Source of the DNA: Gemmatimonadales bacterium
GTDB taxonomy: Bacteria > Gemmatimonadota > Gemmatimonadetes > Gemmatimonadales > GWC2-71-9
Assembly (NCBI GenBank): GCA_030597435.1
Contig: JAUVRV010000191.1
Location: 1 to 5,992, forward strand
Length of the DNA: 5,992 nt
Direction: 5' to 3'
In this document: positions 1 through 5,885 of the stretch, piece by piece
How the letters are laid out: each line of letters begins with the position of its first letter
How positions within the stretch are numbered: position 1 is the stretch's first letter
Program-made: the position numbers and the translations under genes
Notes under the pieces: generated by a model
What the model was told of the DNA's origin: nothing
The model's input: the letters and a program-made list of their open reading frames with translations, nothing else
The model's database searches: none

Positions 1-883
1 AACAGAGTCCCGCTTGGGTGGGGTGATCGATGTTGGCGAACAGTGATACCGTCCCTCCCTGCATCAGTTCAGCGTCGAGCGGAGGAAGATTCTTGTCCTC
101 GGGCAGAGGGCGGCGGGCCGCGATCTGCGCACGTGCCAAGCGGAGACGATCCTGCTGTGGATGTATGACCAGCTCGCCACGGACGGCGTCAACGAGTAGT
201 GGAGTCCCTTCTTGTATCTCCAGATCCTCCAGGGCGATTCCCCCGAGGGCCGGGATTCCCGCAGCTCTGAGTAGGATCGCCCCGTGCGACGTCAAGGCTG
301 TGCTGCTCGTTACGAACCCCACCGCTCCCTCGCGCCGAGCCCGAAGAACGACACTGGGGCGTAGGTGCGGCACGACGTAGACGGTCGGGTCTTCACTGAA
401 TTGTCGCGGTTGGAATTCCCTGGGTCCATGAGCGAGCGCTCGCCTGATGCTCTGGCATATGTCCCTCAGGTCCTCTGCTCTTGCCTGCATGTAACTGTCG
501 CTGCTCGCGGTCATGCGGGCGGCTGCGGCTGTGAACGCCTCACTCACGGCGTGATCGGCGTGGTATCGTTGGCTGCGTATCCGCCCCTCGATCGAGGCGA
601 AGAAGTCCTTGTCGTCGAGCACTAGTACGTGGGCCGCTATGATCTGTTTCAGGTCTTCCTGGGCTGGCGAGTGCTCGCTGCGGACGTGCTGCTCGAGGTG
701 GGTGCGCACCAGATCCGTAGCTTGGTTCAGCTTGACGAGTTCGTTGGCTACGTCCTCCTCTGCGATCATCGATGGTGTGACGGCGGAGAGGAGAGGCTCT
801 TCAACTCGCGCGATACCGGAGGCCACCCCGGGGGAGATGACACGCCCCTGCATGCGCGCGCCGCCTGGGGTGTCGGTGCTCAT
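1..883 (-). CDS. PTS Enzyme I-like PEP-protein phosphotransferase (3' end cut by window edge)
   Basis: Only the first 294 residues are present; the gene runs off the left edge. Enzyme I takes phosphate from phosphoenolpyruvate onto a histidine and passes it to HPr in the cytoplasm. Visible in order: an N-terminal start like other Enzyme I proteins (GRVISPGVASGIA, residues 13-25), a helical HPr-binding-type region with AAHVLVLDDKDFF (83-95) and RAEDLRDI (135-142), then the phosphohistidine loop TALTSHGAILLRAAGIPAL (195-213) with the likely active His at 200, and the start of the PEP-binding barrel (LFANID, 281-286). Known family lengths are about 540-590 residues, so roughly half is missing here. 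The usual GG before TSH is absent (it reads STALTSH). The ATG at 881-883 is chosen because a near-ideal ribosome binding site precedes it. It could be a standard ptsI, a DhaM-type or another specialised Enzyme I; HPr and EII genes are not visible in the window. Confidence 0.9.
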   Translation of the reverse strand, partial: MSTDTPGGARMQGRVISPGVASGIARVEEPLLSAVTPSMIAEEDVANELVKLNQATDLVRTHLEQHVRSEHSPAQEDLKQIIAAHVLVLDDKDFFASIEGRIRSQRYHADHAVSEAFTAAAARMTASSDSYMQARAEDLRDICQSIRRALAHGPREFQPRQFSEDPTVYVVPHLRPSVVLRARREGAVGFVTSSTALTSHGAILLRAAGIPALGGIALEDLEIQEGTPLLVDAVRGELVIHPQQDRLRLARAQIAARRPLPEDKNLPPLDAELMQGGTVSLFANIDHPTQAGLC

Positions 884-886
884 GCG

Positions 887-895
887 TCACCTCCT
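887..895 (-). promoter_or_regulatory. Strong Shine-Dalgarno site of the Enzyme I-like gene
   Basis: On the minus strand this reads AGGAGGTGA, a nine-base match to the anti-Shine-Dalgarno end of 16S rRNA, with AGGAGG ending six bases before the ATG. It is the strongest ribosome binding site in the window and fixes the start of the gene. It suggests the Enzyme I-like gene is translated independently of the flavoenzyme gene upstream, although it may share its transcript. The 46-base gap between the two genes (884-929) shows no clear terminator or promoter. Confidence 0.8.
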
Positions 896-929
896 GCTGC
901 GCACACCGCGAGGTGCATGACGGACCGCG

Positions 930-2837
930 CTAGATACTGCATGCTACTCGCCACGCCGATTGCACCGCACCCATTATCTGGTTCCGCTCTCGTGCGTCAC
1001 CAACCACGTGTACGTCCAGGCCATCTGCTCGCAACGGCTCGACCAACTCGTCATTGGGTCGAGTGCCCACAGCAACGACCATCGAGTCGAACGGTCCCAG
1101 TTCGCGCGCACCGTCTGGGCTCCGCACCGTCACCCTGCCCCCATGAGCGCGCTCGAGAACGGTCTGGGTCAAGATCTCAACCGGGAGCTTCTGCAAACGG
1201 TTGAGTGTCATCTTGCGGGTGAGCGGTTCCATGTCGCGGGCTATGTCATCGAGCAACTCGACTACGGTCACGGTCGTGCCTGTGCTGGCAAGAAACTCAG
1301 CTACCTCGATTCCCACCATACCGCCGCCTACGATCAATACGTTCTGGCCCGGATCCACCCGCCGGGTCAGAACGTCATTCCCGGTCAGCGCTTCTTCGAG
1401 CCCGGCAATGGGGATCATTGCCGGGCGCGCACCGGCAGCGAGCACTACCACATCCGGATCGAGACTCGCTACCAGTTCAGCCGTTGCCTCCACGCCGGTC
1501 TTGATCTCCGCTCCGGACAGGGAGGCTAGCCGCAACAGCGAGCTGAAAGGCTTCCCCATGGCCGCCTTGCCAGGAGCCAGCGGGGCAAAGGAGAACTGCC
1601 CGCCCAACCCGTTGCGCTCCAGCAGTGTCACGCGGTGGCCCCTTCGCCGCGCGACGATAGCTGCGGTCAGCCCAGCCGGACCGCCTCCCACAACGACGAC
1701 GTGACGCTCCTGTTTAGCGGGCGTCTCCGGCTCGCTCTCATGCCCGACCTCCGGGTTGACTATGCAGCCGAGCCCCTTGCCGGCTTTGACGCTGGCGAGA
1801 CAACCCTGTAGACAGCTGCCACAGAGCATGATCTCGTCGTTGCGGCCTTCATTCATCTTGCGGGGGAGATCGGGATCGGCCACAAGCGGCCTGCCCAGAG
1901 CTACCAGGTCAGCCTGACCGCTGTGAACGACCTGCTCGATGTGCTCCGGATCGCCCAGGCGCCCTGCCGCGATGACGGGTACTCCGACCTGCGCCTTGAT
2001 CTGTCCGGCGAGTTGCTGGTTGATACCGTCCGGCAGACTCATGTGTTGGTAGTACCACGGAGGTGTGTCACAGGCAGATCCGGTCACGACGTGAACTGCC
2101 GATATGCCCCAGTCGACCAGTCGCCGGGCGAGACGACGCCCATCATCCAGATCCAGTCCTCCGTCCAGCTGTTCACTTGCCGAAATACGAGCGAGAACCG
2201 GGATTGCATCCTCTAGGGCCTTCCGCACGGCAGCCACCACCTCGCGGGCAAACCGCTCCCCCTGTTCAGTACCAACACCGTACTCATCGGTCCGCTGGTT
2301 GGTTCGGGGCGAGAGGAACTGCGCCACGAGGTACCCCAGGCCACACTGTATTTCAACGGCGTCAAACCCGGCATCCCCTGCTCTCCGAGCTGATTCGGCA
2401 AAGGCCTGTACCAGGTCGCGGATTCGGGCCGTGTCGAGCGCCTGCGGTACGGCACCGGTGGCAGTGCAAGCCACTGCTGAAGGCGCCTCGGGCTGTTTGC
2501 CGGAGGCCTTGGGGTTGGCGGCACGCCCGGCATGGTTCAAGTGAGCGATGGCCCTGGCTCCGCCCTCGTGGATGGTCTCGACGAGCCGACCGAGTCCCTC
2601 GACCGCGTGGTGACTGTCTATCGCCAGCTGTCTGGGGTGCTCCTTACCAGCCACATCGATGTAGAGTGGCTCGACGATGATTGCGGCTACGCCACCCTCG
2701 GCGCGGCGTCGGTAATACGCGAGAAGTTGTTCTGAGACCGTCCCGTCAGGCCCGGCGAACCCGGTCTTGACAGGGGCCATCAGCAACCTGTTGGATAGCG
2801 CAAGATCTCCGATGTGTACTGTCTCAAACACATTCAT
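930..2837 (-). CDS. FMN/FAD/[4Fe-4S] NAD(P)H:flavin oxidoreductase, 2,4-dienoyl-CoA reductase/OYE superfamily
   Basis: This 635-residue protein has the full three-part layout of FadH, enoate reductase and trimethylamine dehydrogenase relatives. Residues 1 to about 335 form an FMN-binding TIM barrel (RLLMAPVKTG at 17-26, LNHAGRAANPK at 100-110, LSPRTNQRTDEYG at 175-187, LVALGRPLVADP at 311-322). Cysteines 339, 342, 346 and 358 (C-x2-C-x3-C-x11-C) match the family's [4Fe-4S] site. Residues about 378-635 hold an FAD domain (VVVGGGPAGL, 381-390), a second dinucleotide fold for NAD(P)H (LIVGGGMVGIEVAE, 501-514) and the closing FAD motif (VVGD, 611-614). Such enzymes pass electrons from NAD(P)H through FAD, the cluster and FMN to an activated double bond or similar group. 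Tyr169 is kept, but the two OYE histidines near it are Gln164 and Leu167. GAGGAG lies shortly before the ATG. It is the seventh gene of the run; the substrate cannot be read from sequence. Confidence 0.95.
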   Translation of the reverse strand: MNVFETVHIGDLALSNRLLMAPVKTGFAGPDGTVSEQLLAYYRRRAEGGVAAIIVEPLYIDVAGKEHPRQLAIDSHHAVEGLGRLVETIHEGGARAIAHLNHAGRAANPKASGKQPEAPSAVACTATGAVPQALDTARIRDLVQAFAESARRAGDAGFDAVEIQCGLGYLVAQFLSPRTNQRTDEYGVGTEQGERFAREVVAAVRKALEDAIPVLARISASEQLDGGLDLDDGRRLARRLVDWGISAVHVVTGSACDTPPWYYQHMSLPDGINQQLAGQIKAQVGVPVIAAGRLGDPEHIEQVVHSGQADLVALGRPLVADPDLPRKMNEGRNDEIMLCGSCLQGCLASVKAGKGLGCIVNPEVGHESEPETPAKQERHVVVVGGGPAGLTAAIVARRRGHRVTLLERNGLGGQFSFAPLAPGKAAMGKPFSSLLRLASLSGAEIKTGVEATAELVASLDPDVVVLAAGARPAMIPIAGLEEALTGNDVLTRRVDPGQNVLIVGGGMVGIEVAEFLASTGTTVTVVELLDDIARDMEPLTRKMTLNRLQKLPVEILTQTVLERAHGGRVTVRSPDGARELGPFDSMVVAVGTRPNDELVEPLRADGLDVHVVGDARERNQIMGAVQSAWRVACSI

Positions 2838-2871
2838 GACGTCTCCTCGCTGTCCGTGCCATGACTCTCCC

Positions 2872-3225
2872 TCAATAAGAACGCGTTCCTAGTACTACGT
2901 TGATGCCAAACTTGCTCTCCAGGGTTGCCTTGATGTCGTCGAAATCAATCGGGCATTCTGCCGTTTCCATCGCGAGCTTTACACATGTTCCGAAATGCAG
3001 TGTCTCGATGGGCCGATCCAGATTGCTGGTGATTTCATTCAACAGCTTGACTCTGGGGAATACCAGTCCGGGGCAGTCGCCACAATCTGTCATGGCGACC
3101 AGTCCGATCTCATCATGCTGTGCGAACTCACCGTCTCTCTCTGCTATTCCCTTGTAGCACTTGGCGCAGGCGATACAAGAGTGATCCTGGATTCTCTTAC
3201 AGTAGAGTATTGCGATTCTCGACAT
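2872..3225 (-). CDS. CGGC-domain protein with variant CGDC motif (short paralogue)
   Basis: This 117-residue soluble protein matches the CGGC domain family, small cysteine-rich proteins of anaerobes and archaea thought to bind metal; no reaction is established. It begins with the typical strand and cysteine (RIAILYC, 3-9), has a cysteine group at 17, 20 and 23 (C-x2-C-x2-C), then the central motif as TDCGDCPGL (46-54) where most relatives have CGGC. It keeps the later cysteines, 81 in HFGTC and 91 in ECP, and the ending VVLGTR (110-115) replaces the usual GTH. It stops there, without the tail present in its neighbour. Eight cysteines in 117 residues and no membrane segment or signal peptide suggest a cytoplasmic metal or redox protein. 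It lies 36 bases after the other CGGC gene and 34 before the flavoenzyme gene. Its GC content is about 50% in hand-counted lines, lower than its neighbours. GGAG lies nine bases before the ATG. Confidence 0.85.
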   Translation of the reverse strand: MSRIAILYCKRIQDHSCIACAKCYKGIAERDGEFAQHDEIGLVAMTDCGDCPGLVFPRVKLLNEITSNLDRPIETLHFGTCVKLAMETAECPIDFDDIKATLESKFGINVVLGTRSY

Positions 3226-3261
3226 GACTATTCGCTCCCCCTTAGGAGTGACCGCGTTCCG

Positions 3262-3690
3262 TTAGTCGTACTTGCGGCGGATCGCCTCTGTTGCCATGGT
3301 GGCTTTCTGAACTTCCAGTGTCGGCCACGACGGCAAGTCGCGGTGACACAGCCGGTACTTTTCCGGGATCGGATGTGTGCCGATGACGACCGGTATCTGA
3401 TACTGCCGCTCGATGAACTCCTTGAAGTATTCCACCGAGGGACATGGGGGGTATCCGACTACGAAACCTGTGGCCAGATGGATCGCCTCGGCTCCGTTGT
3501 TTATCATTTCCTCCGGAACGTACTCGATGTTTCCGCCGGGACACCCGCCGCAAGTCGTGAAGCCGACGACCTCCAGGGGCTCGTCCTCGGAGTAACCGGA
3601 GAACGCCCCGGTCCGCTCCCGTACGGAGCGGAAGCACTTCCCGCCTGCACAATCCCTGTATCGATCACAGATGATGATGCCGATCTTCAT
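3262..3690 (-). CDS. CGGC-domain protein (canonical motif, with C-terminal tail)
   Basis: This 142-residue protein is the canonical member of the pair. It opens with MKIGIIICDRYRDC (cysteines 8 and 14), has cysteine 19, then TTCGGCPGG (45-53) and the family features IHLATGFVVGYPPCPSVEYF (70-89) and VVIGTHPIPEKY (101-112). The position where relatives commonly have a cysteine after L-x-[ST] reads LATG here, so that cysteine is missing, while Cys83 of PPCP is kept. About 35 residues follow GTH, with Cys115 and His116; the shorter neighbour lacks this tail. CGGC proteins are presumed to bind metal, but their role is not defined. The gene sits 48 bases after the NifX-like gene and 36 before its paralogue, probably in one transcript, so a task in cluster or metal handling is a reasonable inference. 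GGAG six bases before the ATG supports the start. Confidence 0.9.
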   Translation of the reverse strand: MKIGIIICDRYRDCAGGKCFRSVRERTGAFSGYSEDEPLEVVGFTTCGGCPGGNIEYVPEEMINNGAEAIHLATGFVVGYPPCPSVEYFKEFIERQYQIPVVIGTHPIPEKYRLCHRDLPSWPTLEVQKATMATEAIRRKYD

Positions 3691-3726
3691 ATCGTTCTCC
3701 CGAGTAAATCGATGTGACTCGCATCA

Positions 3727-3747
3727 GATCACGGCGACTCAGTGATC
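3727..3747. other. Inverted repeat at the end of the NifX-like gene
   Basis: GATCAC and GTGATC form a perfect six-base inverted repeat around a nine-base loop that contains the NifX-like stop codon. No run of T follows in the transcribed direction, so it does not look like an intrinsic terminator. A weak RNA hairpin that affects message stability between the NifX-like and CGGC genes is possible; chance occurrence is also possible at this length. Confidence 0.35.
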
Positions 3748-4077
3748 GCAGATGTTCTCGCCGGCCTGCAAGGTTCCTGTGAGATATGCCTCCACGATTT
3801 TCTCAGGTTCTTCTGAGGGCGCGCCGATGATCACTTCGATGCCGCGCTCAGTAAACAGGCCCTGCGCATGTGGTCCCATGCCACCAGCGACGACTATGTT
3901 AGCTCCACGATCGGCAAGCCAACGCGGCAGGAGCCCGGGTTGATGCTCTGGGGCTTCGACTTCTTCCTTCTTGAGAATCATCTTAGACTTGAGATCGGCG
4001 TCAATGAGAGCAAAACGTTCACAGTGACCGAAGTGCGCGCACAGCTTGCCGTCAATCAATGGGATCGCAAAACGCAT
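3739..4077 (-). CDS. NifX/NifB-family (dinitrogenase Fe-Mo cofactor biosynthesis type) cluster-binding protein
   Basis: This is a complete 112-residue single-domain protein of the family that includes NifX, NafY, the C-terminal part of NifB and the Mo-Cu orange protein. Family marks are MRFAIPLIDG at the start, LCAHFGHCERFALID (12-26), EHQPGLLPRWLADRG (44-58), VVAGGMGPHAQGLF (62-75), EVIIGAP (81-87) and the closing GTLQAGENICDH (101-112). Cysteines 13, 19 and 110 and the histidines around them are plausible metal or cluster ligands. Members carry or bind Fe-Mo or related sulfur clusters; no nitrogenase gene is visible, so a nitrogen-fixation role should not be assumed. The start at 4077 is preferred to an upstream ATG at 4158 because it gives the family N-terminus, follows an AAGGAA site, and avoids running into the ATPase gene. 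It lies 34 bases after that ATPase gene, which supports a shared function. Confidence 0.92.
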   Translation of the reverse strand: MRFAIPLIDGKLCAHFGHCERFALIDADLKSKMILKKEEVEAPEHQPGLLPRWLADRGANIVVAGGMGPHAQGLFTERGIEVIIGAPSEEPEKIVEAYLTGTLQAGENICDH

Positions 4078-4086
4078 GAGTTGCTT

Positions 4087-4092
4087 TTCCTT
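4087..4092 (-). promoter_or_regulatory. Ribosome binding site that decides the NifX-like start
   Basis: On the minus strand this reads AAGGAA inside a purine-rich stretch, nine bases before the ATG at 4077. It supports that ATG over the longer alternative, whose 27 extra residues would be out of character for the family and would be coded within the end of the ATPase gene. Confidence 0.55.
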
Positions 4093-4096
4093 TCTC

Positions 4097-4112
4097 GGTC
4101 TATTGTCAGACC
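4097..4112. other. Short inverted repeat between ATPase and NifX-like genes
   Basis: GGTCT and AGACC pair perfectly over five bases around a six-base loop, directly after the ATPase stop codon and just before the ribosome binding site of the NifX-like gene. It has no T-run on the transcribed side, so termination is unlikely. It could be a small processing or stability hairpin in the message, or chance. Confidence 0.3.
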
Positions 4113-5041
4113 TATGTGATGCCCACGGCGCGGGCCGCGGGTTCAAGTTGAACTCCATGTGTGGACGCTATGCTCTGGAGGTTCAGCCATAGCGCCCGTA
4201 TGTCATCTGCCGCACCGCATTCCAATTCGACCGTCGCTCGGGCCTCTATCTGGGCGGACGTTACATGCATGTCGTAGCGAACGCGGCCGGCAACCGGGGC
4301 GCCCATCTCCTGCGCAGTGCGTTCGATCTGCTCCGCCATAGACGGGTTCACGTCCCACTTGTTGACGCATACCGCCGCCGGAATGTCGAAGTGCTTGGTG
4401 AGGTGCAGCACACGCTCGCGATCGTGTTCGCCCGACACAGTGGGCTCAGTCACCACGAGGACCAGCGACGCTCCGGTCAGTGAGGCAATCACCGGGCAGC
4501 CGACCCCGGGCGGACCGTCTATGATGATCAGCTGTTTGCGTTGTTCTGCTGCAATCCGTTTCGCCTCGCTACGGACCGTCGCCACCAGCTTGCCGGAGTT
4601 GCCCTCGGCGGCCCTGAGTCTGGCGTGCACCAACGGTCCTCCACGGGTCTCGGAGACGAACCATTCACCCGAGTGGCGTTGTGGAAAATCAATTGCCTCT
4701 TCCGGACAGAAGCGAACACACACTCCGCACCCATCACATGCAATGGGGTCGATCCAGTACGGAGCATCGCCGTGACCTGCGCCGTTCACGCGTACGGCAT
4801 CGAATCGACAGTGCTCCACGCAGTCCCCGCATCCGAGGCAGTCGTCTCCACGGATGACGGCGACATGGCCACTGTAGAACTGCTCGCGTAGCTTGACTGT
4901 GGGCGCCAAGACCAAGTCGAGGTCGGCCGCCTCCACATCGCAATCTGCTAATACGGCATCGCTTGCCAGAACAGCAAACGAAGCGACGATGCTGGTCTTG
5001 CCAGTGCCGCCTTTTCCGCTAATGACCACTAGCTCATGCAT
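4112..5041 (-). CDS. MinD/Mrp-like P-loop ATPase with inserted ferredoxin domain (second of the pair)
   Basis: This 309-residue protein begins MHELVVISGKGGTGKTS, with a deviant Walker A (GKGGTGKT, 9-16) typical of the MinD/ParA/Mrp group, and ADCDVEAADL (32-41). Two 4Cys motifs are inserted after it: Cys68/71/74/78 and Cys102/105/108/112, each C-x2-C-x2-C-x3-C, so two [4Fe-4S] clusters are likely. The family segment GPLVHARL (135-142) with NSGKLV (148-153), the Walker B-like LIIIDGPPGVGC (171-182) and VVTEPT (196-201) follow. Such ATPases are known next to NifX-type proteins and in orp loci; coupling ATP hydrolysis to cluster assembly or transfer is inferred. The ATG at 5041 overlaps the end of the preceding ATPase gene by eight bases (ATGCATGA) and has little ribosome binding site of its own, which suggests translational coupling. 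An ATG at 5125 would add 28 low-complexity residues and is not favoured. Confidence 0.93.
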   Translation of the reverse strand: MHELVVISGKGGTGKTSIVASFAVLASDAVLADCDVEAADLDLVLAPTVKLREQFYSGHVAVIRGDDCLGCGDCVEHCRFDAVRVNGAGHGDAPYWIDPIACDGCGVCVRFCPEEAIDFPQRHSGEWFVSETRGGPLVHARLRAAEGNSGKLVATVRSEAKRIAAEQRKQLIIIDGPPGVGCPVIASLTGASLVLVVTEPTVSGEHDRERVLHLTKHFDIPAAVCVNKWDVNPSMAEQIERTAQEMGAPVAGRVRYDMHVTSAQIEARATVELECGAADDIRALWLNLQSIASTHGVQLEPAARAVGIT

Positions 5042-5876
5042 TGGGACACTCACTGCTGACTCGCTGGAACAGCAGATCGAACGTCGCACGCATCTCCGGG
5101 ATGGCGTCGATGATCGTCTGGCCACGGGAATAGGCTTCTGCTATGCGCCTGTCATCGGGGATCTCCAGCAGCACCGGTATGTTCTCCGATCTACAGTACT
5201 CGCGTACACGGCCGTTCCCGATACTTGCCCGGTTCACGACTACGCCGCAGGGAATCTGCAGCTCCCGTATCGCAGCCACCGCCAGCGTGAGATCCCGCAA
5301 CCCGAAGGGCGTGGGCTCGGTGACCATGACGACGTAGTCGCACTCGCGCACTGATTCGATCATTGTGCAGGAGGTACCCGCGGGTGAGTCAACGATCGTG
5401 ACCCCGTTCGTAGCGGCATGTGTTTTCACCGCTCTGATTATTGGCGGGGCAAGCGCCTCTCCCACGTTGAGCCTCCCCTGAATCAGTTCGACTCCGCGGC
5501 ATTGGCCTTGCTCTATCACTCCTATCGTACGAGCGACCTCCGGGATCGCGCCCGCCGGACAGACCTTCATGCAGCCACCGCAGCCGTGGCACAGTTCCGG
5601 AAACACCAGCGGCACGGTCTTGAACGAGACTATGGCGTTGAATTCGCAGAATTGCCCGCACTCACCGCAGGCTGTGCACTTGGCCTCATCTACCTGCGGT
5701 ATGGGTATCCCGACGGTTTGCGTCTCGACAATGTCGGGTCGAAGAAACAAATGGCAGTTTGGTTCCTCCACATCGCAGTCGAGTAGCCGGGTCGGACCAG
5801 CAGTCACCTGGGCGAGGTTGACCGCGACAGTTGTTTTTCCCGTGCCGCCTTTGCCGGACGCGATAGCGAGTCTCAT
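5034..5876 (-). CDS. MinD/Mrp-like P-loop ATPase with inserted ferredoxin domain (first of the pair)
   Basis: This 280-residue protein starts directly with MRLAIASGKGGTGKTT (Walker A at 8-15) and LLDCDVEEPNCHLF (31-44). Two ferredoxin-type motifs follow: Cys67/70/73/77 and Cys96/99/102/106, the latter followed by the usual proline. GVELIQGRLNVGEA (128-141) is the family's conserved linker, TIVDSPAGTSC (160-170) the Walker B-like segment and MVTEPTPFGL (184-193) the switch region. The length is typical for the group. It is clearly related to the next ATPase, yet differs in the linker (QGRLNVGEA against VHARLRAAE), which is how the two usual subtypes of such adjacent pairs differ; a heterodimer is a reasonable inference. 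It starts nine bases after the NifX-type gene stop, with only a weak ribosome binding site, so coupled translation is likely. The role suggested by context is ATP-driven handling of an Fe-S or Mo-containing cluster; its actual substrate is unknown. Confidence 0.94.
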   Translation of the reverse strand: MRLAIASGKGGTGKTTVAVNLAQVTAGPTRLLDCDVEEPNCHLFLRPDIVETQTVGIPIPQVDEAKCTACGECGQFCEFNAIVSFKTVPLVFPELCHGCGGCMKVCPAGAIPEVARTIGVIEQGQCRGVELIQGRLNVGEALAPPIIRAVKTHAATNGVTIVDSPAGTSCTMIESVRECDYVVMVTEPTPFGLRDLTLAVAAIRELQIPCGVVVNRASIGNGRVREYCRSENIPVLLEIPDDRRIAEAYSRGQTIIDAIPEMRATFDLLFQRVSSECPNA

Positions 5877-5885
5877 CGCTCAGGC

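Noticed and set aside
884..929. Possible terminator between the flavoenzyme and Enzyme I genes
   Set aside because: Only a weak, bulged pairing around ACCGCGAGGT is visible and no T-run follows in the transcribed direction.
629..1204. A 191-codon open frame on the plus strand over the Enzyme I and flavoenzyme genes
   Set aside because: It lies opposite two well-supported genes, has no recognisable domain, and such open frames are common opposite GC-rich coding sequence.
2063..2680. A 205-codon open frame on the plus strand within the flavoenzyme gene
   Set aside because: The translation is rich in Arg and Pro without any known motif, and the opposite strand encodes a complete conserved enzyme across the same bases.
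3226..3261. CTCC-TAAGGG-GGAG pairing that might hide the ribosome binding site of the short CGGC gene
   Set aside because: The stem is only four base pairs and can form by chance in such a purine-rich site; there is no further support for a switch.
2995..3717. A 240-codon open frame on the plus strand across both CGGC genes
   Set aside because: It spans the intergenic gap and both conserved minus-strand genes, and shows no family features of its own.
4078..4158. Longer N-terminus for the NifX-like protein starting at 4158
   Set aside because: The extra 27 residues do not resemble the family, would overlap the ATPase gene, and a better placed ribosome binding site supports 4077.
5042..5125. 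Longer N-terminus for the second ATPase starting at 5125
   Set aside because: The extra 28 residues are Arg, Ser and Cys-rich shadow sequence of the first ATPase gene; the family normally starts just before the Walker A motif.
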